Shown one piece after another: positions 17,122 to 26,317 of a DNA stretch of 64,000 bases. Location: NCBI GenBank assembly GCA_030148725.1, contig JASBSU010000036.1, positions 1-64,000 of the forward strand. Direction: 5' to 3'. A model generated the notes under the pieces. That model ran no database searches and had not been told where the DNA came from. It was given only the letters and a program-made list of their open reading frames with translations. Both the position numbers and the translations under genes were made by a program. Each line of letters starts with the position of its first letter. Positions within the stretch are counted from its first letter, which is position 1. This stretch comes from Hyphomicrobium sp. GTDB taxonomy: Bacteria > Pseudomonadota > Alphaproteobacteria > Rhizobiales > Hyphomicrobiaceae.

Positions 17122-18177
17122 TCAAGCCACTTCTCTCGTGGCTCGAGGCGTCTCCGCGAGCGGCCTCTTGAACATGCTCAGCTTGAGAAGCAATTCCTGC
17201 ATGCCGCGAACGTCGAGCCGTGTGGTGTTCAGCGAGCTATAGTCGTCGTCGTGGAGCGCGTCGGTGAGCCTTGCCTCGCCCTTCTCGACAAACTTTGCAT
17301 AGTTCAGGTCGCGTGCGTCGGATGGCACCCGGTAATAGCGCGGCAGCTCCTCGGCACGCGCGCGCTCTTCCCGGCTCAGCAGGCACTCGTGCAGCTTTTC
17401 TCCGTGCCGCGATCCTATAATGCGAACCGGATGCGACGGCTTGCCGAGAAGTTCGAGCATAGCGCGCGTCAGGGTCCCCACGGTCGCCGCGGGCGCCTTC
17501 TGGACGAAGATGTCGCCATTTCGACCATGCGCGAATGCATAGAGGACCAGATCGACTGCATCCTCGATCGTCATCATGAAGCGGGTCATCGCTGGATCGG
17601 TAATCGTGATCTGGCTGCCTTGGAGGACCTGCTCCAGGAACAGTGGAATGACGGAGCCGCGCGATGCCATGACATTGCCGTAGCGCGTGGCGCAGATGAC
17701 GGTACCGGTCCCTTCAAGATTGCGGCTCGCGGCCACCATCACCTTTTCCATCATGGCCTTGCTGAGGCCCATGGCATTGATGGGGTACACCGCCTTGTCG
17801 GTACTCAGGCACACAATTCGCTGGACGCCGGCCGCGACGGCGCTGTTGATCACATTGTCCGTGCCGATCACGTTGGTGAGCACCGCTTCCATCGGGTAGA
17901 ATTCGCAGGACGGCACCTGCTTCAGTGCGGCGGCGTGAAAGACGAAATTGACGCCACGCATGGCGGAGGCGAGACTTTTCTCGCTTCGCACGTCGCCAAT
18001 ATAGAACTTCAGCTTCTCGCTTTTGAACTTTTTCCGCATATCATCTTGCTTCTTCTCATCACGGCTGAATATCCGGATCTCGCGGATATCCGTGTTGAGG
18101 AGCGGGTGAATGATTGCGTTGCCGAACGAGCCTGTTCCGCCGGTGATCAGAAGGGTCTTATTGCTGAAAGCTTCCAT
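17122..18177 (-). CDS. capE: UDP-GlcNAc 4,6-dehydratase/5-epimerase, CapE/WbjB/FnlA type
   Basis: A 351-residue extended SDR with the nucleotide motif ITGGTGSFGNAI near the N-terminus, HAAALKQVP, and STDKAVYPINAMGLSK. In this inverting dehydratase family the Asp-Lys pair of TDKA is catalytic. Here the usual Tyr is replaced by Met (AMGLSK), as in S. aureus CapE, which supports the branch that makes UDP-2-acetamido-2,6-dideoxy-L-arabino-hexulose. The C-terminal GSRHGEKLHECLLSREE is also typical. The product would be reduced and epimerised by the RmlD-like and WecB-like enzymes at 22-24 kb. It is not in their operon as read from overlaps: 345 bp separate it from the GT2 gene upstream. Confidence 0.9.
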   Translation of the reverse strand: MEAFSNKTLLITGGTGSFGNAIIHPLLNTDIREIRIFSRDEKKQDDMRKKFKSEKLKFYIGDVRSEKSLASAMRGVNFVFHAAALKQVPSCEFYPMEAVLTNVIGTDNVINSAVAAGVQRIVCLSTDKAVYPINAMGLSKAMMEKVMVAASRNLEGTGTVICATRYGNVMASRGSVIPLFLEQVLQGSQITITDPAMTRFMMTIEDAVDLVLYAFAHGRNGDIFVQKAPAATVGTLTRAMLELLGKPSHPVRIIGSRHGEKLHECLLSREERARAEELPRYYRVPSDARDLNYAKFVEKGEARLTDALHDDDYSSLNTTRLDVRGMQELLLKLSMFKRPLAETPRATREVA

Positions 18178-18522
18178 CGGAGTGCACACCAATTCCGCGT
18201 TGGATCGGCAGACAGTCACGTCAAGGGCCCAGTGGCGTCGCGTGCGGCTCGGCCTTGCGGTTCGCTCCCATCAGGCTCCACGGTCGCCTCACGATCTCGA
18301 GCGGGAACGTTGGAGCGATCGCCGAACAATGGTCGCGCGGCACAAGCCTTAGCCACTACTGATTTCGATAGGCTACTCGGAAAGATAGGTGTCGCAAAGC
18401 GCTGCGCGGAAAGATCATGTGGGCAATTGGTGCCCGCGGCGAATGAGCCGCGCGAAACTGTCCAGTGGTCATCGGGCAGGTATTCCAGCGGGCTCAGCTC
18501 AATGCCGCGAACTTGAGCCCAA
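18178..18522. other. Intergenic gap before the 4,6-dehydratase gene
   Basis: These 345 bp lie between the GT2 gene and the dehydratase, both on the minus strand. No coding pattern is convincing. The gap may hold a separate promoter for the dehydratase. Confidence 0.4.
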
Positions 18523-19455
18523 TCACGTCAGCCGCAGCCAAGCTCGCACGGCATTTCTGGCACGCATGCCAGGCAACCCCAGCAGCCCATTCGCAAGCAG
18601 CTTCAGGTTGCGGCGACTGGTCGGCCAATACCTCCAATGGCTGGTGGCCTTCTCCAGGCTTCTCCACGCGCGCCGACGCGAACCAGACAGAAGGTGCAGG
18701 CGGGCGGTGAGGACCATGGCGTTGGCATAGGCGCGATGGCGATGCCGCATCAGCGGCTCGGGAACGTCCGCGCGCGCGAAGAAACTGTTGATCGCGATTT
18801 CATACTCGGCGATGCGATCCTCGCGCGGGGCGGCGAACGTCTGCGAGGCTTCGTGCACGCGAAATCGCGCGAGGGGCACCGGGTGACGGCGGATTTCTCC
18901 GCAGAGGGCTGCTCGGAGAATGAACTCCCAATCCGGGATTTGGCGGAGATCGACGTTCCAGCCGCCAACTTGGTCCAGCACCGTGCGCCGAAACAGGGCT
19001 CCTGGACCGACAGGACATACGCCGTCGATCAGCGCGCTCGCGTGGCTGAATTCAGGTGCGCGCACCAGCTTGAGTTTTCGACCAATCGCGTCGATAAGCC
19101 AGTAGTCTGGATAGACCATGACGCATCCCGGTGAACTCCGCAGAACGTCCACCAGTTCTTCGACGGCGCGCGGTTCGAGGCGGTCATCGGCGCTGATGTA
19201 GCCGACGATGGATCCCTCAGCCTCCCGCCACGCGCGATTGAGACTAGCGGATTGCCCTCGGTTCTCTTGATCGAGCAGCGAGACCGAGCGGGTGTATCGA
19301 GATAGTAATCCGGCGGTGCCGTCGGTCGATCCGTCATCGACGACGATGACTTGTAGATTTCCGTAAGTCTGAGCCAGAACGCTGTCGAGCGTCTCGGCGA
19401 CGTACTTCTCCCCGTTGTAGACCGGCACCACAATGCTCACCCGGGGAGTGGTCAT
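18523..19455 (-). CDS. Family 2 glycosyltransferase
   Basis: A 310-residue GT-A enzyme. VSIVVPVYNGEKYVAETLDS opens the protein; VIVVDDGSTDGT and GYISADDRLEP carry the nucleotide-sugar and metal-binding acidic residues. The C-terminal part has an amphipathic, basic stretch that may touch the membrane. The start at 19455 overlaps the flippase stop as ATGA. It is the last gene of the coupled run reductase-epimerase-WbuB-flippase-GT2. It would add one sugar to the lipid-linked repeat unit at the cytoplasmic face. Donor and acceptor are unknown. Confidence 0.88.
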   Translation of the reverse strand: MTTPRVSIVVPVYNGEKYVAETLDSVLAQTYGNLQVIVVDDGSTDGTAGLLSRYTRSVSLLDQENRGQSASLNRAWREAEGSIVGYISADDRLEPRAVEELVDVLRSSPGCVMVYPDYWLIDAIGRKLKLVRAPEFSHASALIDGVCPVGPGALFRRTVLDQVGGWNVDLRQIPDWEFILRAALCGEIRRHPVPLARFRVHEASQTFAAPREDRIAEYEIAINSFFARADVPEPLMRHRHRAYANAMVLTARLHLLSGSRRRAWRSLEKATSHWRYWPTSRRNLKLLANGLLGLPGMRARNAVRAWLRLT

Positions 19456-20798
19456 GCCAGCGCCCTGAGCGTTGTAATGGGATGCAGCATCGCGACCGGG
19501 TCCGCGGACGTCAGCAGTCCCAGGTGCCGCCGAACCGTCCAGCACATGAGGAGGCTTTGTGCAGCCAGCGTCAAAGCTGAGGCGATGGCGACGCCTGGTG
19601 CACCGAAGCGCGATCCAAGCCCCCAAGCCAGAACGCTCATCGCGCAACCGCTTGCAACGGTGATCCATAGCATCTCACGTTGCCGGCCCGTCATCAGCAG
19701 GGTGTAGCCGGCCGAGCCGCAAAGCACGTTGATGCAATGTCCTGCCGCTAGAATAAGAAGCAGCCAGTACGCCTCGCGGTAGGCTGGGCCGAACAGCAGA
19801 TCGAGCAGCCAGGAACCACCGACTGCGAACGTGAATAGTGCGACGAGCGCCGGGATCGCCGCTGCGGCGGCAGACGTGCGCAGAATGCCCTCCAGTCTTC
19901 GCGTCTCGCCGAGCGCGTGCTGCTCGCTGATGATCGGAATGAGCGCGGCGTTGAGGACGAGCAGCGGCATCGTCAAGAATTGGGTCAGTCGCATGGCGGC
20001 GCCATAGAGAGAAACACTCTGGCTGTCGGCAAGCTGATTGAGAATCCACAGGTCAGCCTGGCTCAGGACGACGAGCACGACATTTGTGCCCCAGAACGGC
20101 AGCGACATCGCTGCCATATTGCGCAGCGTTGGGCCATCGCTCGACTCAACGGCGCGCATCCGGCGGTGAAGCGTAAACCCGGCGATGGCCGATGACACGA
20201 GCGCGGCCGATGCTGCTATCGCGACGATGCCTTGCAGAGACGCAGTGGTACCGAAGAAAAATACTGCAAGGCCAGCGAGGTACAACAGGCTACCGGCGAG
20301 GCCTCCGTAGATGGACGCGCGCACGATATCGTGCATCCCCCTAAATGCCTCACCAGTTGTGGCTTGCAGCGCCAGGCCAACGGCCCAAGCTAGCAGGAGA
20401 GCCAACAGCGCTGGTGACAGCGGCATCACCAGTAGGTGGGTGAGCAGTTGCTGCGCGAGCGGAAGGCACAACACGCCCGCGAAAACTAGGGAAGCGAGCG
20501 CCAACATGGTGAGTGCCGTGCGCAAGGCTTGTTTGGCGCGCCCCGGCGTATTCAACGCAAAAGCTTCCGAGATCACGCGCACCACGGTCAAATTCAAGCC
20601 ACAACCAATGACGACCGCGGCAATTGAGCAGAAGCTGTAGAGCACGAAGTAGCGGCCAACGTCGCCGGGGCTGAGCAACCGCGTGAGCCCGACGATCACA
20701 AGAAAGCTCGCGGCCGTTCCGGCAAGCCTGATGATGAGCGAGGCGCCGCTGTTGTGCAGGATACTCTTTCGTTCTGGGGAGCTCGCAAGCGCCGTCAT
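19452..20798 (-). CDS. Polysaccharide flippase, Wzx/RfbX-like
   Basis: A 448-residue membrane protein with about 12-14 hydrophobic segments. The N-terminus NSGASLIIRLAGTAASFLVIVGLTRLLSPGDVGRYF is the hallmark of oligosaccharide flippases of the MATE/MVF superfamily. It should move undecaprenyl-linked repeat units across the inner membrane. It overlaps both neighbours as ATGA (20795-20798 and 19452-19455), so translation is coupled to the WbuB-like transferase before it and the GT2 after it. Confidence 0.9.
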   Translation of the reverse strand: MTALASSPERKSILHNSGASLIIRLAGTAASFLVIVGLTRLLSPGDVGRYFVLYSFCSIAAVVIGCGLNLTVVRVISEAFALNTPGRAKQALRTALTMLALASLVFAGVLCLPLAQQLLTHLLVMPLSPALLALLLAWAVGLALQATTGEAFRGMHDIVRASIYGGLAGSLLYLAGLAVFFFGTTASLQGIVAIAASAALVSSAIAGFTLHRRMRAVESSDGPTLRNMAAMSLPFWGTNVVLVVLSQADLWILNQLADSQSVSLYGAAMRLTQFLTMPLLVLNAALIPIISEQHALGETRRLEGILRTSAAAAAIPALVALFTFAVGGSWLLDLLFGPAYREAYWLLLILAAGHCINVLCGSAGYTLLMTGRQREMLWITVASGCAMSVLAWGLGSRFGAPGVAIASALTLAAQSLLMCWTVRRHLGLLTSADPVAMLHPITTLRALA

Positions 20799-22012
20799 TT
20801 GCGCGCATCCTTGAACAGCTGCTCCAGACGATCCACGATACGATGAAAATCGAACTCGCGCTTGTTGTAGGCGCGTCCCGCCTCTCCCATCCGCTGCCGT
20901 TCGGTTGGAGATAGGTGCATCATGCGAACCACAGCGTCGGCCAGTCCCGCGCTATCGCCCGCATCGGCGACGAAACTCGCGCCGGATTGGCGCAGCACTC
21001 TCGCCGCTTCCCCATTGATCATTCCGATGATCGGCACGCCCGAAGCGAGGTACGTTTGCACCTTGCTCGGCACCGTCAGCTCGAATGCGCACTCGCCCTT
21101 CAGCGATACTAGAAGAGCATCTGCGTGCCGGTAGAGTTCCGGCATATCCTGCTGGGGGAAGCGACCCAGCAACGAGACCCGGTTGTGAAGTGCCCGCAGC
21201 GCCAACTGGCCGCGGATCCAATCCTCTTTCCGGCCATCGCCGACGAGATACCAGTGCAGATCGTCGCGGTGCGCCAGAGATTCCACCGCATCAAGAACTG
21301 CGGGGAAGTCCTGCGATTCAGCGAGATTGCCAAAGAAGTAGATGTCGAACGTAGATGCCGGATTCGCGCAGCGTCCATGGGGCGTGCTGCCGTCTTCGTC
21401 CGCTCCGGGCTGGGCCCAGTTCGGCAGGTAGGTGATCGGAATGGTGGCTTTGACCCGCTGACGCAATCGTTCGAGGAATGCGTGCGACTGTACGAGTATG
21501 TGGTCGGTGCGCGCGTAGATCGCGTGCATCATGAGCGAGACGCTGCACAAAAGCGCGGGGGAGCGAATGCCACCGGCAGCCTCGAGTGACTCCGGCCAAA
21601 GGTCCTGCACCCAGAGGAAGAGCGGGGCGCTCTTCAGATAGCGCAGAACGATACCAGGAATGGCAACCGTCGCGGGGCTCATCTGGTTTATGAGAATAGC
21701 GTCGAAGTGGCGGCGTCGCAGCCGGTGCGCCCCAAGCGTCGCTGCCGACGCTGCAAAGCTGATGTAGTTTGCAGCCAGAGATAAACGGCCTTTGCCGCGC
21801 GGAAGCAGCGGTACGCGCACTATCTCTGCGTTGCCCAACCTGGCGAAAGCGTCGGGGTTGTCGCGATACTCCGGATAGATGCCGCGCTGCGGATAATTTG
21901 GCCAACCGGTCAGCACGCAGACTTCATGGCCGCGCCGATCGAGTTCCGCCACAAGATCATTGATGCGGAATTCTTCGGGCCAGAAATACTGGGTGACGAT
22001 CAGGAGACGCAT
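20795..22012 (-). CDS. wbuB: Glycosyltransferase family 4, WbuB-like (L-FucNAc/L-QuiNAc transferase type)
   Basis: A 405-residue GT-B enzyme. MRLLIVTQYFWPEEFRINDL, VLTGWPNYPQRGIYPEY and WVQDLWPESLEAAG are characteristic of the WbuB subfamily, several members of which transfer N-acetylated 6-deoxy-L-hexosamines. The C-terminal half has the usual nucleotide-sugar region (LVSLKGECAFELTVPSK, LASGVPIIG). The start at 22012 gives a 2-bp gap after the epimerase stop; an earlier in-frame ATG at 22030 would overlap it by 16 bp. Genetic coupling to the C2-epimerase and reductase supports a matching donor sugar. Confidence 0.87.
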   Translation of the reverse strand: MRLLIVTQYFWPEEFRINDLVAELDRRGHEVCVLTGWPNYPQRGIYPEYRDNPDAFARLGNAEIVRVPLLPRGKGRLSLAANYISFAASAATLGAHRLRRRHFDAILINQMSPATVAIPGIVLRYLKSAPLFLWVQDLWPESLEAAGGIRSPALLCSVSLMMHAIYARTDHILVQSHAFLERLRQRVKATIPITYLPNWAQPGADEDGSTPHGRCANPASTFDIYFFGNLAESQDFPAVLDAVESLAHRDDLHWYLVGDGRKEDWIRGQLALRALHNRVSLLGRFPQQDMPELYRHADALLVSLKGECAFELTVPSKVQTYLASGVPIIGMINGEAARVLRQSGASFVADAGDSAGLADAVVRMMHLSPTERQRMGEAGRAYNKREFDFHRIVDRLEQLFKDARK

Positions 22013-22014
22013 GC

Positions 22015-23139
22015 CTAGCTCTTGCGCCACACTGTTCGATTTACGTAATCGGTATAGCTGTGGATGATGCGCACGACTTTCGCGGAGACGTTGTCGGCGG
22101 AATAGTCGGTCACCAGGCGCAACAGCCGGTCTTCTCCGGCCGGCTGGCGGGCGAGGATGGAAAGACCCTGCAAGACGCGCGGCAGATCCATACCGACCAT
22201 CATGACAACGCCCTCCTCCATGCCCTCGCCTCGCTCATGCGTCTGACGAAGATTAAGCGCCCGCAGATTGAGGATCGAGGATTCCTCCGTCACGGTTCCG
22301 CTGTCGGACAGCACCGCTATGGCGTTGATCTGCAGCCAGACGTAGTCGAGAAATCCAAGTGGCTTGATGAGCTGCACAGCCTCATGAAAACGGAGCCCCG
22401 CCTCCTCGACCCTTAGACGGGTGCGCGGATGGGTCGACACGATGACCGGCGCTTCCTGCGCGAGGTGATTGATGATCTCCGCGAGACCTGACAGCTGCTG
22501 ACGATCGTCGACGTTTTCCTGGCGATGCGCACTGACGAGATAGAATCCGTGCGGCCTGAGGCCGAGCGCGTCCAGAATCTGCGATGCCTCTATGCGCGTC
22601 CGATAGTGCAGGAGAACCTCGCGCAGCGGACTCCCCGTTTTGATCACGCGATCGGGTGGGCGCCCCTCTCTCAGCAGGCACTCGCGGGCGATATCACTGT
22701 AGGTGAGGTTCACGTCGGCGATATGGTCGACAATCTTTCGGTTGATCTCCTCCGGCACGCGCTCGTCGTAGCAGCGGTTGCCGGCCTCCATGTGGAAGAT
22801 CGGTATCTTGCGCCGTTTGGCTGCGATCGTGGCGAGCGCGCTGTTGGTGTCACCGAGCACCAGGATCGCATCAGGCGCCACCTGCTCCATTAGCGGATCG
22901 ATCGAGGAAATGACTTGGCCGATCGTCGCCGCAGCGCTCGGGCGTGCCGCATCGAGGAAATGATCGGGGCGTCGGACATCGAGCTCGTTGAAGAAGATTT
23001 CGTTCAGCTCGTAATCGTAGTTCTGTCCCGTATGAACGAGGCAATGATCACAGAACTCGTCCAGAACCGCGATGATGCGGGATAACCGAATGATCTCCGG
23101 GCGCGTGCCGAGGATCGTCATCACCTTTAGTCGTTTCAT
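22015..23139 (-). CDS. UDP-N-acetylglucosamine 2-epimerase family (FnlC/CapG/WbvD-like)
   Basis: A 374-residue WecB-type non-hydrolysing 2-epimerase. The N-terminus KVMTILGTRPEIIRLS, LVHTGQNYDYELNEIFF, HMEAGNRCYDERVPEE and LSDSGTVTEESSILN are diagnostic. In L-FucNAc and L-QuiNAc pathways this family inverts C2 of the reduced 6-deoxy intermediate. The neighbours (an RmlD-like reductase directly upstream with ATGA overlap, a CapE-like dehydratase at 17 kb) point to that role rather than to UDP-ManNAc for enterobacterial common antigen. Confidence 0.88.
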   Translation of the reverse strand: MKRLKVMTILGTRPEIIRLSRIIAVLDEFCDHCLVHTGQNYDYELNEIFFNELDVRRPDHFLDAARPSAAATIGQVISSIDPLMEQVAPDAILVLGDTNSALATIAAKRRKIPIFHMEAGNRCYDERVPEEINRKIVDHIADVNLTYSDIARECLLREGRPPDRVIKTGSPLREVLLHYRTRIEASQILDALGLRPHGFYLVSAHRQENVDDRQQLSGLAEIINHLAQEAPVIVSTHPRTRLRVEEAGLRFHEAVQLIKPLGFLDYVWLQINAIAVLSDSGTVTEESSILNLRALNLRQTHERGEGMEEGVVMMVGMDLPRVLQGLSILARQPAGEDRLLRLVTDYSADNVSAKVVRIIHSYTDYVNRTVWRKS

Positions 23140-24029
23140 GCTTCGTTCGCTCCGGTACGGCGCAAGGGAGCATAGTGCTCGACAAAGTCGCGGTGCATGT
23201 CTGCGATCAGGTCTTCCCAAGCAGGCGGGTCGTAGTTCAACCGTTTACGCAGCCGTCCTGAATCGAGAACACGATTCAATCTGGGTTCTTGGCAGCTCGT
23301 AATCTCGACGTCATACCCATACGCAGCGGCAACGAGGCGCAGGAGGCGGTCTTTGTCGATGGCTTCGCCGCTCAAATGATAGAGCCCGCTCAAGCTGTCG
23401 TCCGGCAGAACGAGTCGATCCATAATTCGCGCGATCTCGACGGCAGGCAGGCCCGAGAAGAACACGCCGGCATAGCCAGAGACAGGCCCGGTGCGCGCTA
23501 GAAACCAGTCGATCAGGCTATGGTGGTTGGCAAGTTCGTGGCCGATGATCGATGTGCGGAGCGTCAGGTGGCCGCCGTAGTCGACTTCGCCCAGTAGTTT
23601 CGAGCGCCCGTAAAGATCATTCGCGTCCGGCGGATCATCCTCGCGATAGTTGCCGCGTGAGCCAGAAAACACGCAGTCGGTCGAGAAGTGGACCAAACGT
23701 GCGCCTATTGCCGTGCAGCGCTCTGCGAGCTGGTGCGGGAACAGAGCGTTCATTGATATGGCTTGCTGCGGATCTTGCGCAACGGCGCGCTGCTTGATCA
23801 AGCCCACGCAATTGATGACGACGTCCGGACGAACGCTGGCGATAACTGCCTTGAGCTTCGCGCCGTCTCGCACGTCGACGCCACTGTGAATGGTGGCGCC
23901 GCGGGCTACCGGGCCAGCGATGGCACTGCGAATAGTGCCGTGAACACTGTAATCGCTGTTGGTGCTCAAGCGCCGGAGCAACGTATTGCCCAGCATGCCA
24001 CTCACACCCAGAATCAACAGTTTGCGCAT
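23136..24029 (-). CDS. RmlD-like sugar-nucleotide reductase (WbvR/CapF-like role)
   Basis: A 297-residue extended SDR of the dTDP-4-dehydrorhamnose reductase family. LLILGVSGMLGNTL is the NAD(P)-binding loop, FSTDCVFSGSRGNYREDD and the catalytic YGRSK are conserved. No RmlA, RmlB or RmlC gene is present, so dTDP-rhamnose synthesis is unlikely to be its role here. It is the first gene of a coupled run with the C2-epimerase. I infer that it reduces the 4-keto product of the CapE-like dehydratase to UDP-L-RhaNAc, as described for WbvR in L-QuiNAc synthesis. The start at 24029 gives the standard N-terminus. Confidence 0.82.
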   Translation of the reverse strand: MRKLLILGVSGMLGNTLLRRLSTNSDYSVHGTIRSAIAGPVARGATIHSGVDVRDGAKLKAVIASVRPDVVINCVGLIKQRAVAQDPQQAISMNALFPHQLAERCTAIGARLVHFSTDCVFSGSRGNYREDDPPDANDLYGRSKLLGEVDYGGHLTLRTSIIGHELANHHSLIDWFLARTGPVSGYAGVFFSGLPAVEIARIMDRLVLPDDSLSGLYHLSGEAIDKDRLLRLVAAAYGYDVEITSCQEPRLNRVLDSGRLRKRLNYDPPAWEDLIADMHRDFVEHYAPLRRTGANEA

Positions 24030-24425
24030 TCTCTGCCTACACGCCGAGAGACCCACACCGCGGCGCGGATGATGGGTCGGCCCGGCAGTCTTTTATTGGT
24101 GCCAGGCCATAGGAATGCCGGGCATTGTGCGGGTTATGGCAGTCTCTGCCGACTCTACGGCGCCCTTCGTGAAAAGCGTCTCGTCGCGAGTATCCCGCGG
24201 CGGGCTTAGCCAAGGTTGGTTTTGCGTCTTCTCTACTGAACGCATCAATGCATTCGGCACGTTGTAGCAAGCGATACGACAGAAGATCGTCGATCTGCTG
24301 TTGTATTGGAGAGTGGTCCCCAGTTTGCTTGGCAAGCGGGTTGAGTGCTTGTCCCGACTTCGCGTCCTGGTTGGCGCACTATCTCCGAGTATTGCGTCTG
24401 TAAGTCTCAGACCGGCGCAGGGAGG
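24030..24425. other. Intergenic region before the sugar-nucleotide/flippase operon
   Basis: These 396 bp hold no recognisable gene. The part next to 24030 should contain the promoter of the minus-strand operon. The other end holds the 3' flank of the sulfotransferase gene. Confidence 0.4.
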
Positions 24426-25277
24426 TCAGATGACCCCGGCTTCGAGAAGCTCCCGGTATCTGATAAGCCGATTGATGCTCCGCAGTCCATCGCTCGGCGC
24501 GATGGCGACGTTGCCATGGACGGGCACAACTCCAGACGGCGTCCAGAACTTCCCGGGAGGCTCCAATGCGCGCTCGATTTCCATACTGTATCCGAAGCGC
24601 GCGAAATCGCCGGCAAATAGCTTTTGCGTGAGCTCTATCGCCTGGCGGGAATAGAACGCCTTCAGCTTGTCGCTGGCGCCCCTCGCGTGTGGGACGCGCG
24701 ACTCCACCTCGAAGTTCGAGACGACGCCTCGCAACGCGTTCCTCAGCTCCGCGATGTTTTCGAGATAGAAGACAGCATCGTACTTTACCCCCGGAAGCCC
24801 GAGATTGATCCATTGCGGCGCGAAATGTTCGTCCAGGCGCCGGACGGGATGAGCCTCAAGTGCAAGCAGAAAGGCCTCGAAGCTTGCAGGCCTTACGCCG
24901 TGCAACTCCCGGTACAGGCTGATGTCTCCGTGCAGCGCCTTGTCGAGATATCCCGAAAGCGCCCGCGCGTATGGATTGCGCACACATGAGATGACAAGGC
25001 GCGGGCCGCCGTGACGAAGGTCCGCGTAGCCGTGCCGCGTCAAGCAATCATCGGCGTTGTGGGGATTGTCGTCGCGCCTGAAGCTGCTGCGCCCCGCACT
25101 GAGGTAGCTGTCAGCCTGCGCAAGCTTCAGACTGTTCTTGACGGTGGAGCATCCGCTTTTGGGATTGTTGACGTAGACAATCGGAAGTTGCGGCGTCCAC
25201 CAGATGTCGAGATAGCCTTTCAGGCCGCAGGCGATGGCAACGCAGCGCCTGAGCAGATGCCGAGCCCTGCTGACCAT
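24426..25277 (-). CDS. Carbohydrate sulfotransferase-like protein (Sulfotransfer_2 type)
   Basis: A 283-residue protein with a PAPS-binding loop YVNNPKSGCSTVKNSL (residues 35-50) and a 3'-phosphate-binding segment CVRNPYARALSGYLDK. Both match the family that includes animal carbohydrate sulfotransferases (HNK-1 ST type). The N-terminus is basic and hydrophobic but not a clear signal peptide, so a cytoplasmic or membrane-associated site is likely. It lies between the repeat-unit operon and further glycan genes, which supports sulfation of the surface glycan. It belongs to a different branch from the sulfotransferase at 14.6 kb. Confidence 0.8.
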   Translation of the reverse strand: MVSRARHLLRRCVAIACGLKGYLDIWWTPQLPIVYVNNPKSGCSTVKNSLKLAQADSYLSAGRSSFRRDDNPHNADDCLTRHGYADLRHGGPRLVISCVRNPYARALSGYLDKALHGDISLYRELHGVRPASFEAFLLALEAHPVRRLDEHFAPQWINLGLPGVKYDAVFYLENIAELRNALRGVVSNFEVESRVPHARGASDKLKAFYSRQAIELTQKLFAGDFARFGYSMEIERALEPPGKFWTPSGVVPVHGNVAIAPSDGLRSINRLIRYRELLEAGVI

Positions 25278-25431
25278 CCGTGAGTTCCCGTGTTGAAGCC
25301 GACACTTCTACTCTCGACGTCGAGCTGCGACCAGAAGCAACGGCGCGTCGCGACCATTCGGCTGTGAAGAATGCGCAAGCGCTACCATTATTGCTGACGG
25401 ACGAGACGGTGCCTCAAATATAGTCCCGCGC

Positions 25432-26301
25432 ATGTTTGACGATACAGCCCCCTATTCAGGCCGACCGCGGCGCGCAAATGCGCGACAACCCGTTGCGACA
25501 CACATCAGCTACGCGACGCCGAACCTGTCGCAAGCGGCCGTGCTGCTGCGGAAAAGCGCGCGGCGTCACAACCTAGACCTGAAGATATTTGGGCCGCACA
25601 CGCGTTCGATTGCCGAACTCGTTCGCCGGCATCCGGAGATCATGTCGGGTATCCCAGGAGCAGGGTATTGGCTCTGGAAGCCCTGGGTCATCCTGGAGAC
25701 GCTGCGCAGCGTGCCTGATGGGACCATCGTCCTTTATACCGACGTTGCTGTGACGATCGTGTCTGACACCAGTCCGCTGCTCTCGCTTGCGAGCGAGCAC
25801 CCGATCGTTCTCTTCGAACGGCGGCACGAAGCCTTGCAACGCACGTGTACGAAGCGCGATTGCTTCATTCTGCTCGATGCGGACACGCCGAAATATTGGA
25901 ACGTGCCTCAGCTCATGGGGGGCGTGCAGCTCTACCGTGCCGGCCCGGTGGCTTGCGACTTCGTCGCCGAAGTGTTCGAGGCCTGCACCGACCCGCGCGT
26001 GCTCACCGATATGGAGAACGTGATGGGGCAGCCGAACCTTCCCGAATTTCTGTACCATCGCCACGACCAGTCCGTCCTGACGATCCTGGCGCGGCGGCAT
26101 CAGCTTCCGGTTTTCCCCGACCCAACGCAATTTGGGCCAGCGAATGGTGCTCGCAACTGGCCGGAACGCTCCGACGGTGTCGAACGTCCACCCGTGCAGT
26201 ACCATCAGCCGCTCTACGTGCACCGGCGGCGCAACACGTATTGGCCTGTCTGGGCGTGGAGGCGGCTGCGCGGTTGTTACAGTGCCGGCCGCCCGATGTA
26301 G
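25432..26301 (+). CDS. Unrecognised protein, possible GT-A-like glycosyltransferase
   Basis: A 289-residue protein that I cannot assign to a named family with confidence. THISYATPNLSQAAVLLRKSARR, GYWLWKPWVILETL and GTIVLYTDVAVTIV resemble the start of GT-A folds in which an acidic pair (YTD) binds the nucleotide sugar. RHDQSVLTILARR resembles the late His-Asp-Gln segment of such enzymes. It has no signal peptide or membrane segment. It is divergent from the sulfotransferase and convergent with the GT10 gene, 16 bp away. The setting supports a role in the glycan pathway. Confidence 0.55.
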   Translation: MFDDTAPYSGRPRRANARQPVATHISYATPNLSQAAVLLRKSARRHNLDLKIFGPHTRSIAELVRRHPEIMSGIPGAGYWLWKPWVILETLRSVPDGTIVLYTDVAVTIVSDTSPLLSLASEHPIVLFERRHEALQRTCTKRDCFILLDADTPKYWNVPQLMGGVQLYRAGPVACDFVAEVFEACTDPRVLTDMENVMGQPNLPEFLYHRHDQSVLTILARRHQLPVFPDPTQFGPANGARNWPERSDGVERPPVQYHQPLYVHRRRNTYWPVWAWRRLRGCYSAGRPM

Positions 26302-26317
26302 GCAAATAACGCAACCG

